A DNA stretch of 64,000 bases from Papilionanthe hookeriana x Papilionanthe teres. Taxonomy: Eukaryota > Streptophyta > Magnoliopsida > Asparagales > Orchidaceae. The position numbers were made by a program, and so were the translations under genes. Below the pieces are notes generated by a model that made no database searches, was not told the origin of the DNA, and saw nothing but the letters and a program-made list of their open reading frames with translations. Location: NCBI GenBank assembly GCA_022702705.1, contig CM040429.1, positions 108,787,943 through 108,851,942 on the forward strand, in the 5' to 3' direction. Shown here piece after piece: positions 1-11,150 of the stretch. Positions within the stretch are counted from its first letter, which is position 1, and every line of letters starts with the position of its first letter.

Positions 1-215
1 CCTCCTAGGATTCCTTATGCTTGCCTTTTTCCTACCAGAAGGTGGAGGTTAGGCCTTAAGCATATGAAAACCCCTAGTGAAGCAAGAAGAGTTTTGAATT
101 TCTATGGGGAGGGTTCCATGACTAATCTTCTAAGAAAGTTACCAGGAGAGTCCTATGGCTAGACCCTAGGCTATTCTAAAGAGATACTAGACCTCAACCA
201 AAAGTGAGGTCAACA
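1..215 (-). repeat. LTR fragment of an older related Tat/Ogre-like element
   Basis: Read on the minus strand from 215 downward, the sequence starts TGTTGACCTCA and contains TGAGGTC a few bases later, as do the four large LTRs in this window. It continues with recognisable but diverged matches to their first 200 bp (the GAGGTCT, TAGCC and ATTCAAA stretches). It runs off the left edge. With the RNase H remnant at 376-1290 on the same strand it forms an old, internally deleted copy whose 3' LTR begins here. The 160 bases between 216 and 375 should hold the 3' UTR and polypurine tract but are short and featureless, so most of the 3' region (integrase, AlkB ORF) is missing. The assignment rests on end motif, orientation and position. 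Confidence 0.7.
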
Positions 216-375
216 GTATACCACTTTAATAATTTCCTAAGTTTCTGACCCCTATAGTTAGCAGCCACATCTGATTGAAAGATCTTCTGTATAAGACATT
301 ATCTATTAAAGCATATAACAGAGCTCTTTTTTTTATATGATGTAGTACTTACTTATCATCTGTTAGCTTTCCCAT

Positions 376-1290
376 TTACAAATATTCTATAGATGGCAGA
401 CGCCAGTTTTCTGTAGTCTCTGTAACTGCTACTACTATTCCTTCCTTTCCAAATTTATGCAATCTATCCATATCAATTTGGGATAAAACCTGACGACCTT
501 GTACTGTTATATCAATAAATTCCTCCTGTGGACATGATATTTCTTTTGTAAGTTTGGCTAAAGCATCAACAAGAGTGTTTTCCCCTCTCAAAATTTTATA
601 CAACGTTACATTAGGAATCCATTCTAATAGCTTCATTGTGTAATGGAAATACTGCTCCAGCCTGGGTTTCAGGATTTTATATCGTCTGACGACTTGCTGA
701 ATAGTTAATTGTGAGTCACCATAAATATTAAGGTCAGTTATTTCCATTAATATTAACAATTCCAATTCAATTATTAAAGCTTCATATTCTTCCTCATTAT
801 TTGTACATGGATCTGTTAAGTGGTAAGAATATTTTAACAGTCCTTGCTTCGACATCATGAAAAAATAGTTTAATTTTTGCTTTACCAGGCACTATCATTT
901 GTGATTCTTTTTCTTTTTGAGTTAACAAGGCTCCATTGAAGTACATCTCCCAACATTGAGCACTGGGGCCTTCTAGTTACATTTTTTGCTCATCTAATAA
1001 ATCATTGCTAAATGGAGATTTTTCCAGTAACGGGTATGTCGCAAGAAAATCTGTTAAGATTTGTCCTTTCACGGCTCGAAGGGGTATGAAAGTTATATCG
1101 AATAGAAAAAATTTTATCGACCACTTATCTAAGCTAAAGAAAAGCGTTAATCAGGTCATCAAGCATCGTAGTAGTTTATACTTCGACATAAGGTTGACCT
1201 TATGAGAAAGAATGTAATGTCTAAGCTTTTGGGAGGAAAAATTCAAAGTTAGGTAGTGTTTCTCAATAGAAGAATGATGCGCCTTCGGCG
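376..1290 (-). pseudogene. Decayed pol fragment: RNase H plus archaeal-type RNase H (Tat lineage)
   Basis: On the minus strand, about 1290-1150 encodes an RNase H piece (SSIEKHYLTLNFSSQKLRHY) matching the RNase H of the two large elements. At 858-376 an open stretch encodes the second, archaeal-type RNase H, with the GDSQLTIQQ motif and a VDALAKLTKE motif near its end; the family's usual ADALA has become VDALA. It ends with a piece equivalent to the linker before integrase, and the homology then stops. The copy is truncated at both ends, by the R1 repeat at 1291 and by a deletion before the LTR at 215. Dual RNase H domains are typical of the Tat lineage of Ty3/gypsy. It is not functional. Confidence 0.8.
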
Positions 1291-2810
1291 TGTGATATTT
1301 TTCTGCATGTTTTATGCTCGTAAGTACAAGCACACACTATAGGTTCAATGCAAGTATATGTATCATTTAAGTAATACAGGGCTCTAGTGGAGTCTCGTTT
1401 ATCAATCCCACAGGGAAGTGAGGCAAGAGTTCCTTAGTAAAATTCTAGTCTACTACTATCAGGCCTTAGTTTGGAAGATCGATTTAAGTGGTTTTTCTAG
1501 AAAATACTTCAAAAGGTAAGTCCTAAGTTTAAAATAACTAATAAATACTCCTAAAAGAAAATATTAATTCTAAAGATAAGCCATTTCTAGATGAATTGGT
1601 TCGGAGAAATTTGAGATGTTTAAAACTACTATTCTCATGTAATGAATTGGATAATGTAAAGGAATGAGATGCATTAAATATTGTATGTGACAAATAGGAG
1701 CAATCTTATTCTTTACCATCTTCCGAGTGCTATAAAGAACATTGGCTAATCCTAGGTTTAGTCCCTAAATCCGTTGTTAATCTGGGAGGATACTGGCTCT
1801 CACTCCAGAGCTACCACTTCCCTTTGCCTGAAGGCTAATTCTCGCTTTAGTTTCCAAACAATGAGACCAAATTGGGAATTTTAGTCTGTCACCCTAAAAT
1901 CTCCAAGTCTACGCCCATTACCTATTATTTGTACTCAAAACCTCATGAACTTCTCCATCCATGGAATTTGAATGTGGTTCCACTTTGTTAAGAATTACAC
2001 TACCTTCTCAGGTCTTAGTACAATTACAATGAATTTTAACAATACAACAGACCCACATTGTAATGTAAATGAAGTTCAAGTAAAAACCATCACACTTATA
2101 ATTAAAACTTCTTTTAGCATGCATCCCAATATCTTGAACATGAATCATACTCATTGCAAAATAAAAGTAGAATAAAAATAATGACATAATCCTCTTATGC
2201 CACTATTTTCAAATCAGAAGAAAGAGTAAGAAAAACACATTGCAAAGCACGTAGAAAACATAAGGGAAAACTTCATTTCATCAAATCAAGTACACTACAT
2301 AAGTGTTTACAAAATCATAAGATAATGAAGAACATAATACTTAGCTTTTTCCCTTTGAAAGAAAGATGAAAACCTCTCCCACAAAGTCTCCTGCTGATCC
2401 ATGCAATGCTAGTAAAATCCCTTATAGATTCTTTCAAAATCCCCTCTTCAATCTCTCCAGAAAGGTAGAAATCTACATTTCTACTCCTATACTAATATCT
2501 CTAAGTATTCTCCATGTTTTTCCTACTCACACACACCACTTTTTCTGATGTTAAATCGTTCTAATATAATGTAGGGATGAATTTCCCAAGAGGTGCTTGA
2601 AGAAACTTTCCAAAAAACATCCAGATTCAATGTATATGGCCAATAACCGTCCCTCACGCCATCGCCGCCATTTTTGGGCAGTGTCGGCACCCAAAATCGA
2701 TGTTATCGGGATTCTGGGACCATCGACACCCTATCGGGCGCCGTCAGCGCCCATTCTACACAACTCCACTGTTTGGCTCTGTTTCACTCCATTTCGCTAA
2801 ATTTTGGTTG
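1291..2810 (-). repeat. R1: partial copy of a second LTR-like repeat family
   Basis: This stretch is a diverged copy of the repeat at 2899-3848 plus 59968-60950. Shared landmarks, in order, are the gcaagtatacgtatc-like motif, the gatcccacagggaag motif, the aagaacattggctaatc motif, the tacttagctttttccct motif and a run of tttggctc and actccatttcg motifs. Similar phrases are widespread in plant gypsy LTRs. It has no convincing ORF. Its left end abuts the RNase H remnant inside the domain, and homology to R2 stops near 2810, leaving about 90 unassigned bases before 2899. It may be a truncated or solo LTR inserted into the older element. The minus orientation is inferred from the R2 copy. Confidence 0.55.
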
Positions 2811-2898
2811 CGCGCTGTGACCCGGCCCGCAATTACGCAGTAATTTTTGCTTCTAAAAGATGGTCAAAAACTTAACCCAATTTATAAATACCGGCTAG

Positions 2899-3848
2899 TG
2901 TGAAAAATCAAAATTTTGTAAAATTTTAGAAAATATTTTATATACTAGGGGTATTACGCAAGTATACGTATCGTTTCAAGTAATATAAGGTATTCTGTTA
3001 AGACCCTAGTATCGATCCCACAGAGAAGCGAGGTAAGCAATCCTTTAAGCTAATTTCAATAGATTTCTATAAGGCCTAAATTTGGAATCTTGATTAAAAT
3101 GGGTTTTCTAATAACTAATCCTAATTAAAGTTCTTAAATAGAAAGATAACTTATATGGATAAATTGGATTGGAGAATTTTGAGATATTAAAAACTACCTT
3201 TCTCTTGCAATTACATAGATAATGTTTATGAAGTAAATGCTTAGATTTTTATGTAGTAGTGGCAAATAGAAGCAATCCTATTCTTTACTCTTCGGTCCAG
3301 GTGTAAAGAACATTGGCTAATCTATAGATCGGTTTAGGATGTTTTATTAGTAGAATGGCTTAATCTAGGCTCACACTACTAGATGTCCAAGGGTGGCTAT
3401 GGTCGGCCCTACCAGTGACCCGTTCTCTTTCTATGGACCAAAATATTAAAATTTAGTCTGTCGCTCTAAAAATTAATCAATTCTACGCCCAATAAACAAT
3501 ATCTCCCTATTTATTTGCACTTCACCATGAATAACCCGCATATAGCCTTCGATTACCCAAGGATTCATGTGATATCGACTAGTTAAGAACTTATCTCTGG
3601 ATAGGTCTCAGAATTCTTCAACAGGTTTTAACAATACAAGTGATCAATTTGTAAAGTAAATGAAGATCCCGTTTGAATATCATCACCATAATTTAATAAG
3701 AGAATATCTAAGCAATTCTTAATTCCCAAACATGCATCTATTTCATTACAAAATAAAATTAAATGAAAATAATGACATAAGAAGTAAAAGACTTGATAGA
3801 ATTGTGTAATAAATTAAGTGCCAACAATGAATTTATTTCATTGGTATT
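2899..3848 (-). repeat. R2, first part: LTR-like repeat interrupted by the giant element
   Basis: This is the second copy of the R1 family. It runs from about 2899 to 3848, is interrupted by the 56-kb insertion, and resumes at 59968. Colinearity with R1 across the gap shows it was one repeat: sequence matching R1 at about 2170 lies left of the insertion, and sequence matching R1 at about 2195 (gccactatt) lies right of it at 60048. The inferred outer boundary at 2899 uses a TG that would be the CA end of a minus-strand LTR; this is a guess. No coding potential is seen. Confidence 0.55.
3844..3848. repeat. Target-site duplication GTATT, left copy (outer element)
   Basis: GTATT directly precedes the TG of LTR1 and recurs at 59963-59967 directly after the CA of LTR4. 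Five base pairs is the usual Ty3/gypsy duplication length. The perfect match pairs LTR1 with LTR4 and shows the outer insertion did not arise by inter-element recombination. Confidence 0.95.
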
Positions 3849-3852
3849 TGTT

Positions 3853-3873
3853 GACCTCATTTTTGGTGAGGTC
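3853..3873 (+). other. LTR-terminal stem-loop GACCTCA / TGAGGTC
   Basis: Four bases inside the LTR start there is a perfect 7-bp inverted repeat, GACCTCA and TGAGGTC, with a 7-base loop. It recurs at the start of LTR2, LTR3 and LTR4 and in the much older minus-strand LTR fragment (190-211), where the loop has changed in length and sequence but both arms are intact. Conserved arms with a changed loop suggest a constraint, perhaps integrase recognition of the LTR end or an RNA structure in the 3' UTR. Confidence 0.75.
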
Positions 3874-4429
3874 TTCTCTTCTTCTCTTAGTACTTAGGAT
3901 CTAGCCTTAGGCTTTTCCTTTGACTATCCTAGAGGATTAGAATTGGGACCCACCACTTAGAAATTCAAACTACTTCTTAACTCCCTGCAAACTCCACAAA
4001 CTTGATTGTAGACCCCTAATCACCTAGAGGGTTGAAATCAAATGTGGAAGTTTATAGGATGAGTTCCCATAGGACTCTTTGGCCTTAGGACTGCCCTGCG
4101 TGGCCTGGTCTGGTGAAGGGGCTGACTTATGCACACTACACCTATACACTACACTTTCACACACCTCTTAAAAACACACCCATACCCAATTTGACCTCCT
4201 AACTCATGCAGGTGATTCACATGGATGGTCTTTAACCCCTAAGCCCTTGGTAAGAGGGTTAGGAACAACATAGTGGGTGCCTCAAATGAGTCCCTTCATG
4301 GCTCATGTGGGCTTGATATGGCTTCATGGCTCAACCAAAATGATTTCATTCCACTTACATTCACCCAAGCTTCAATTTTCCAAATTTTCAATTTTTGACC
4401 CCGGGACCCTACACCTACTTACCTACCGC

Positions 4430-5560
4430 AATACCGTCGAGACTACCCAAAATTTGCAAAATCACTTGAATTACCCAAAATTCTCCAAAATCATTCCTAA
4501 ACATTTCCTCACCAATAAAATTGATCATCCATAGCCAAAAATACCAAAAATTCCAAAAATACCTCCCAATACCCTCCAAATACCCAAAATACCCCTCTTA
4601 GCCAAAAAATCCAAAAATTCAGAAAATTCCCAGAAAATTCCAGAAAATCCCAAATATTCCCAATTTCATTTTGTTCAACTACACAATGGGCTAATTTTGT
4701 CAATTTACCCCACTTTTATCAAAATTCCCAATTTGACCCATTTTAACCCAAAGTGAACCCAATGTCAAACCAAACCTACCCAATTGACCTAAATTATGGT
4801 CCAATTCAATTCTAAACTTTAATTCAACATCCCCAACACAAATCTAGACCAAATCCAAGTCCAATTTGATTGACATTTGAATCCAATTTCACTTTGGGCC
4901 TTAAAGCCCAATTTGAACCCATGACCCAAACTTAGCCCAAACTCACCCAATTCAACTCCAATTAACCCCAAATCTTTTCTAAACCTTCCTTAACAGTCCC
5001 ATAAACAAAACACTAACATGATTTGCCCAAAATTTAGACTCAAACCCCACTCAAATTCAACCCAAAGCTAAAAGGCCCAATTTTGACCTAAACCTAAACC
5101 TAGCCCAAATAGACCCAAACCTCAAAATCAAAACCCAACCAAAGCCAAAAACCTCTTTGAAACACTCCCATAAACATTTCCCAACATTTATTTTACATCA
5201 ATTTCAACCCTAGCCCAACATTGGCCCAAGTTAGCCCAATTTGACCTATATTGGCCCATTCGCCAAAAAAGCCGAAATCCGACCCAATTCAAACCCAAAC
5301 CACCCCAAATTTGCTCCAAATCACTCATAACCCATCCATGAGCTAAAACCAACATTTTTTGGCCCAATCCTTCACAAATTACCCATCCATAAATTTATTT
5401 CCAAAACCAAAAGCCCACTTTCTTAAACCTTCCTAAAGCCCGTCTCCACCAAAATCCAAGGGGGAAAATCAATCCAAGGCCCATATGACAAATTCTCTTC
5501 ATCATGCATTCAATTAAAATCATCCCTAAGTCCTAAATCATCAATTAAACAATTCCAAAT
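4430..5560 (+). other. Strand-asymmetric A/C-rich block built on degenerate CCCAA words
   Basis: About 1.1 kb is dominated by A and C on the plus strand, with very many short words such as CCCAA, CCCAAAT, ACCCAATT and CCAAATCC and few G residues. It is present in all four LTRs (also from about 21850, 42110 and 53060). It is not a regular tandem repeat and has no credible ORF. The function is unknown; such G-poor tracts can keep RNA unstructured. It lies upstream of the first TATA-like box, so it would be in U3 if that promoter is used. Confidence 0.6.
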
Positions 5561-6214
5561 CAAGCCCCATACAAATTCCCATCAAAATACCAAAATTCAC
5601 AAAACCCTTTTTCATGAAATTGACTTAACTTTTCCCAGAGCCAAAGATGAGCCATGAAGCCATGCATGAGCCACATGGAAGCCATGAGAGCCTCTTTACA
5701 TGTCACCATGCCATTTTGGGCAAAAGGAGGAGGCTCTTTCCTTAATCTCCTAAAAGTCTTTAACCTCACCCATGATACCCCTTGACCAAGATTTAATCCA
5801 AATATTCTTGGATAAGGACATCACCACTCCATCTCAGCTAGCCTATCTGATTCCCCACGGCACCCAAAGCCCCTTGGAGGGTGCACCATGCCCAAAACCA
5901 TGGGTTGACCCAAATTAAGCTAAAATGATCCCTCCCCCTTCTACTTTGATTCAACACCTTTACACATGGCGCAGCGCAATTGATTTCACCATTGCCAAGA
6001 CCTGACCTCCCTGAGCTTGAGGGTGACCTGACCACGGCCGGCCAGCCACCAGGCCGCCGGAACACACCATGGCCGAAACCTTGGGAGGAGCCAAAAAATT
6101 CAATTCTCCATTGCTGACTTGTCTCGACCCGAATGGACGAGCATAGCTCTTCTTCTCCTGCACGAAGCGGTGATCCCCAGCCTTAAACCCCCCTGGGAGA
6201 GCCTCCAGCCATGC

Positions 6215-6224
6215 CTATTTAAAC
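6215..6224 (+). promoter_or_regulatory. Candidate core promoter: TATA-like box CTATTTAAAC in LTR1
   Basis: CTATTTAAAC sits in C-rich sequence about 2.37 kb into the LTR, preceded by the conserved words GATCCCCAGCCTTAAA and CCTGGGAG. The same arrangement occurs in LTR2 (23646-23655), LTR3 (43893-43902) and LTR4 (54844-54853), while surrounding bases differ between subfamilies. If transcription starts just downstream, U3 is about 2.4 kb and R plus U5 about 5 kb. A rival TATA-like box lies near the 3' end of each LTR. No expression evidence is available. Confidence 0.45.
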
Positions 6225-6640
6225 ACCACCCCTCTCGGTCATGAGTGGTGCTGAACCAAACCTTAAGGAAACTCTGCCAAAATCATTCCAGATCACTCTC
6301 CACACATAGAGCACTTGATCCCCACTGAATTCCAGCCCGATTCCCTCCAGGCTGAGCTCGATTTTGAGCTCGAAACTTTAGCCTAAAAACCAGGACACTT
6401 CTTCACAGTGAGCCAATCCCCAAATTGATTGGTCCTACACCTTCACTGGACCAAGAGGAGAAGTTTCCCACTGAAAGCCCCATCTCCAGGCCACCCAGTT
6501 GCTCCAGCCTCCAAGCTTTGTGATCGGCTGTGGTCACTTTCATAGCTAGACAATTCACCAAGCCAAGGGACTTCATCTGGAGCTTACTTGGACCCAATCG
6601 AAGGTGACACAACTCTCAGATCGAAGCTTCACTTCTCCGA

Positions 6641-6652
6641 GCAAAGGTATGG
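6641..6652 (+). promoter_or_regulatory. Candidate 5' splice site AAAG|GTATGG in the LTR leader
   Basis: About 430 bases after the TATA-like box the sequence reads AAAG then GTATGG, a good plant donor. The junction is kept in all four LTRs: GT at 6647 in LTR1, 24076 in LTR2 (CAAG|GTATGG), 44326 in LTR3 and 55276 in LTR4. A leader exon spliced from here to the acceptor upstream of the AlkB ORF would explain how that ORF is translated, but this is inference. Confidence 0.3.
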
Positions 6653-6722
6653 ACTCCCTCTTCTTCCCGAGCTTCCGGAGATTCTCATTTTAATTTGAGT
6701 CGATTTAAATGCATGTTTACCG

Positions 6723-6757
6723 TATGGATGTATTCGTCTCTTCGAGACGAATCCATA
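6723..6757 (+). other. Strong stem-loop in the LTR leader
   Basis: ATTCGTCTC (6732-6740) pairs perfectly with GAGACGAAT (6744-6752) around a 3-base loop. The stem extends by TATGG (6723-6727) with CCATA (6753-6757) across a 4-base bulge. LTR4 keeps a damaged version near 55361-55387, and LTR2 and LTR3 keep a 7-bp core (GTCTCTTCAAGAC region near 24162 and 44412). It sits just upstream of a GC-rich block and could be an RNA structure in the transcript leader. Function unknown. Confidence 0.55.
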
Positions 6758-8843
6758 GAGTATAAGAACATGAAAATCCATTGAGAATCGAGTGAGAAAT
6801 TAGGGTTAGAAGGTTGACGGTCACGGGTGCACACCGGTCGTAGACGATGAACAGGAGCCGTTGGATCGCGCGTGTATCGAGCGGACGGTTCAGATTGCGC
6901 CGGATCAGAGAATGTTACGTGAACCGCGGGTCCCGGGACGGCCCGACTCGGATGGCGGCGCCCAATCACGGCGCGACACGTACCCCTTCGGAGCTGCCGA
7001 TGTTTCGCCGGCGCCGCGTGGATAAGTAGATAAATAGGGTATTTAATGTATTTATTAAATATCGAAACTTTGAAAATTCATAACTTTGTGGAGAAAAATC
7101 AGAAAAATAAAACAAAAATACCCTCTTGCTCAGTGAACAGAGGAGAATAATGTGGAAAAGAAATCATTTAATTTCATCTAGTATTTTATTTTTAATAATT
7201 TATTTACCCTCTGCATTGTTTTAATTCTCCATGCATATAGGAGATTCACCATGGCATGAGACCATAGGGCTTTTGAAGCCTCTAAATTAGGGAACATTCC
7301 CTGAATTTTCCAAAGTCAGAGGCCATCCTATGAGAAGTTATTGATTTTTCAAATTCATGTTGCTGTTTTGAGTATTTTAAATCCAATAATTAGCATGTTG
7401 TGAAATAAATTCTAGGAAAATTTGGTGATGTTTCTTATGACCAGAGGACCCTAGGAAAAATAGCTTTTGAATTAATTCACTTGGAACAACCCTAATTGGC
7501 TTAAACACCCTAAATAGGTTCTTAATTAATTAGAGCTAATCATACATCAAATTGACTTGAAATCAATTCTCCACTGACCTTTAGGATTAGAGGAATCCAT
7601 CATAAAAGTTTGAAGTCAATTGGGTTTGGTTAGCCCTATCAAATAGGTTGATTAAGCCATTTAGCCAATTTAAACTTTGAAAATTCATAACTTTCAAAAT
7701 ACTTTTCAAAAATTCACCAAATTGGTTTTGGAGCCTCTCTGATATTAGGGAATTTAAGAAAATTAAAATTTCAATTTTCTAAAAAGGTTGATTTTTTGTA
7801 TTATTTTAATATTTTAATAATTAAAAAATAATAAAAATCACAAAAATAATAAAATTCACCAAAATGTCATATTTTGAATTCTAATCACTTAGGAACAAAC
7901 CCCATATTTTTCCTAGGTCTCTATGATGAGTTATTAAATTTTAAAGCCCTAGGGTAATTTTAAAATAAAAAAAAATGTATTTTCTAGCATTTCCATTAAA
8001 ATAATTCTCATAAATCAAATAAAAATCAGAAAATTATAAAAATTGATTCTCTGATTTCCTTGATATTAGAGAGATTTTTGAAAAATATAAAATTCATTTT
8101 TCAAACTTTATTTTATTTTTAAATTAATTAATACTCCAAAACTTAAAATAATTATAATAGAAATAATATAATTCAAAAAATCACCAAACTTGATCCAAGT
8201 GGTCCTCTGGTCATTAGGAATGTCCCATAATTTTCTTAAGGACAGAAACTTTCCCTTGGTCATATTATTAAATTTTCCTTGGAAATCTCTATTTTCTACC
8301 AAAAATAATTATATAAATAAATTAAATACAGAAAAATCACATTTTCTCCTCTAATGTCTTTATTGACATATGAGTGAAGTCACATAAAAATTTCAAATTC
8401 ATTTGAGCTCAATTTAGTGAGTTATGAAATTATTAAGCTTGAAGGGCAAAATGGTAATTAAAATTTTAACCCTTAATTAAAACTTTAGGTTTAATAAAAT
8501 GAAAGAGTAAAATATTTGATCTTAATCTGATTTGGATGATTGAAATTTAAATAATTAAAGGGTAGAAACCTATTAAACAATTCAAAAATAATTAAAATAA
8601 ACCTTAATAAAACAATTAATTAAATTTGGAAGAATAATAAAATTGGAATTATTAAAATAGGGATGTTATTAGGAAGAAATTTGTTCTTTAATTTAAGAAT
8701 CCCTAAATTAATCATCCCAATAATATTTAATTCCTAATTAAAATGATAATCCAAGTTTAAGATTTAAAATGCTAAAAGATTTAATCATTAAATTAAATTA
8801 TAGTTAAATTATTTAAAGCAAATCTCTTTAAAATAAAATGTTA

Positions 8844-9245
8844 AATTAAATTAAATTAAATTAAATTAAATTAAATTAAATTAAATTAAATTAAAACAAA
8901 TTAAATCAAATTAAATTAAATTAAATTAAATTAAAACACATTAAATTAAATCAAATTAAATTAAATTAAATTAAATTAAATTAAATTACATTAAATTAAA
9001 TTACATTAAATTAAATTAAATTAAATTAAATTAAATTAAAGTAAATTAAATTAAATTAAATTAAATTAAAATTAAATTAAATTAAATTAAACTAAATTAA
9101 ATTAAAACTAAATCAAATTAAATTAAATCAAATTAAATAAAATTAAGTTGAACCATATCATATTAAGTTAACTTAAAATTAAATTAAATTAAATTGAACC
9201 ACATTAAATTAAATTAAGTTAAATTAAATTAAATTAAATTAAATA
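8844..9245 (+). repeat. (AAATT)n pentanucleotide tract of LTR1
   Basis: About 400 bp of nearly pure TTAAA/AAATT pentamers with interruptions such as acaca, tcaaa and gttgaacc. The matching tract of LTR4 is at 57474-57858 and shares most interruptions in the same order, differing by a few unit gains or losses. The LTR2 (about 26263-26614) and LTR3 (about 46513-46860) tracts share a different set of interruptions. The tract therefore fingerprints the LTR1/LTR4 and LTR2/LTR3 pairs. Confidence 0.85.
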
Positions 9246-10479
9246 TAACATCACCTAAGACATGAAGAATTCAAAATAAATCTAAAACAACTTGAACACT
9301 ATTCCAAACTTAAATCCATTAACTAAAATTAAATCACAACTCACTTGAACATCCATTTGCCCTCGAAAGCTCGTGATGTCATAACTCTTAAAAAGGAGTG
9401 TTAAAAGAAGCGTTACTTCACTTATAGGATATTCAAATGTCCTAGTTCACTGAGCAAGATAACAAAACTTAAACTCTCGGATGATTAATTCATTTGTATA
9501 ATTAAATTCATTTGGACTTAAGACAATCCTAGAAATATTGAAAAGATGTTTAAGATTCGTCTTAAGCACTTCCTCAATATGATAGGATATTTATAAGAAC
9601 AATTGAACTTAGTTGTTCTTTGATGAAGAAAATCGTCCTCAAACTAAAGTACAAGAACCTAGACGTCATAGGAGATGACTAGCTATAGGATTAGGACCTT
9701 TGGTAGAAAACCATAACCCTTCCCTTAGCTTTACCTAGGAACTTACTTTAAATGCTTAAATATTCTAATCGTGTTTTAAGTGCAGCTTGGGATGACGGGA
9801 AGACCCTCCAGGTACGCTTTTATTTTATTGCAATTTACCTTATTGCAATTTATTTAATCGCATCGCACTTACTTTCCTTGCATGATAAACAACTGCTGCA
9901 TGAAAACCCACACCTTTAGGGTAGTCCCTAAAACTGAAACCAAAACTAAATTAAAAGTCATTACAAGATAAAACTCACCGCCACAACATTTCAAAATATA
10001 AGACAACTCAAAATTTAATCACGAAACGAACAACAAAACTACAACTATAACTAAATTAAAACGTCTTGTTGGATGATCGGGAATACCTCGGATGATGTAA
10101 CTCTACGTGTTGCTAACGGGATTTCCCACGGTCTAAATGAAAGTTTGGAACTCATTCAGTTGAGTTTAGCAAATTCATCTGGACTAAGTGAATCCGATAA
10201 AAATAACGATGCCGGAAGGATGGAACCGTGGGATCTTAACCGGTGTTGTTATAATCAACTTTAAGATTTGTTTAATTAAAATATTAAAACACCTGGATTT
10301 TAAGATCTTCTTTAAACCAAAACACTTCTCTCATCTCTTGATTTATGACTTCTAAAACTAAACCTCTGCAACAACAAGGAGCTCGGAGCATGGTGGGCAG
10401 CACGGCCATCGTCATCAGCAAAACCTGAGTCTACTTCAGCAAAACTTTCTTAGAATTAAATAACCAAGCCATAGGACTT

Positions 10480-10638
10480 CGAGGTAGTTTGCATAGTGCA
10501 ACATAAATCCTCGACCTTTTTTTAGGCATTTGCATTGCAAATTAAGCCCTAATCGGTCTTAGGACTCCGAGGTAGTCGTTTGGTACGACATAAACCCTCA
10601 TATCTTCAAGGCTATTTGTATGATTTTATCATACAAAT
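10480..10638 (+). repeat. Two tandem hairpin-bearing units in the LTR
   Basis: Two adjacent related units each carry an AGGACTYCGAGGTAGT-type start, then a CGACATAAA or CAACATAAA motif and a CCTC motif, and end in a hairpin. In unit 1 the hairpin is ATTTGCATTGCAAAT; in unit 2 an 11-bp perfect stem, ATTTGTATGAT and ATCATACAAAT, surrounds a 3-base loop (10614-10638). The arrangement recurs in LTR2 (about 27840-28015), LTR3 and LTR4. In LTR2 and LTR3 the first hairpin has a different sequence but still folds, suggesting the structure matters more than the bases. Confidence 0.6.
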
Positions 10639-11140
10639 ATAAGTCCAAATTAACTAAAATTGGCAAGATTGAAATATAAGATAATATTAGGACCTTCCTA
10701 AATTCAAGCCAAACAATAGGATAGTTGGGAAATTATCGAAGTTCGCTTCGAATCTGTGATTTCTCCTACCTTTCTTCCTTTGAATTCCTAAAACAAAATG
10801 TTCCAAACTTGATCCATTCCCTATTGAAATTCCAAAATTCAATCCCTTGAAAACTTAAACTTTGAAATTCTTGAGAGCGAACTACGATTATTATCGAGAG
10901 TTTTCTTAGGTGATTCCCGTCACTTAAGATGTAATTAACTATAGGGGCTTGCCCTTATAGGGAATTTTAAGAACCCACGTAATATAAACCCTGTTTAATT
11001 TTAGGGAATTTGTCGGCTTATAAAATTGGTTCGCAGACCAAACGGATGTCACAAATCTTCTAGTTTATTTAATCGAGCCCCATCATCAAACAATGTGTCT
11101 ATTCTTCGGGATAAATACATGGTTTGTGATGCGGTGCTCG

Positions 11141-11150
11141 TTTATATAAA
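11141..11150 (+). promoter_or_regulatory. Second TATA-like box (TTTATATAAA) near the LTR1 3' end
   Basis: TTTATATAAA lies within the palindrome GTTTATATAAAC about 180 bases before the LTR end, with a CTATTCGGGATG context downstream. It is identical in LTR2 (28534-28543), LTR3 (48793-48802) and LTR4 (59773-59782). It is a better TATA match than the box at 6215 and would give a conventional short R-U5. Which of the two is used cannot be told from sequence. Confidence 0.4.

Noticed and set aside
4430..5560. Interstitial telomere-like repeats (CCCAA words)
   Set aside because: There is no run of CCCTAAA or a regular 7-bp period; the words are irregular.
6847..7029. A captured host gene exon (GC-rich ORF in the LTR)
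   Set aside because: The open frame is not kept across the other LTR copies and has no recognisable domain. It is noted only as a GC-rich block.
8108..8302. Minus-strand ORF MVENRDFQGKFNNMTKGKF recurring in LTRs (25506, 56743)
   Set aside because: It is a chance open frame in AT-rich LTR sequence, opposite to element transcription, with no recognisable domain.
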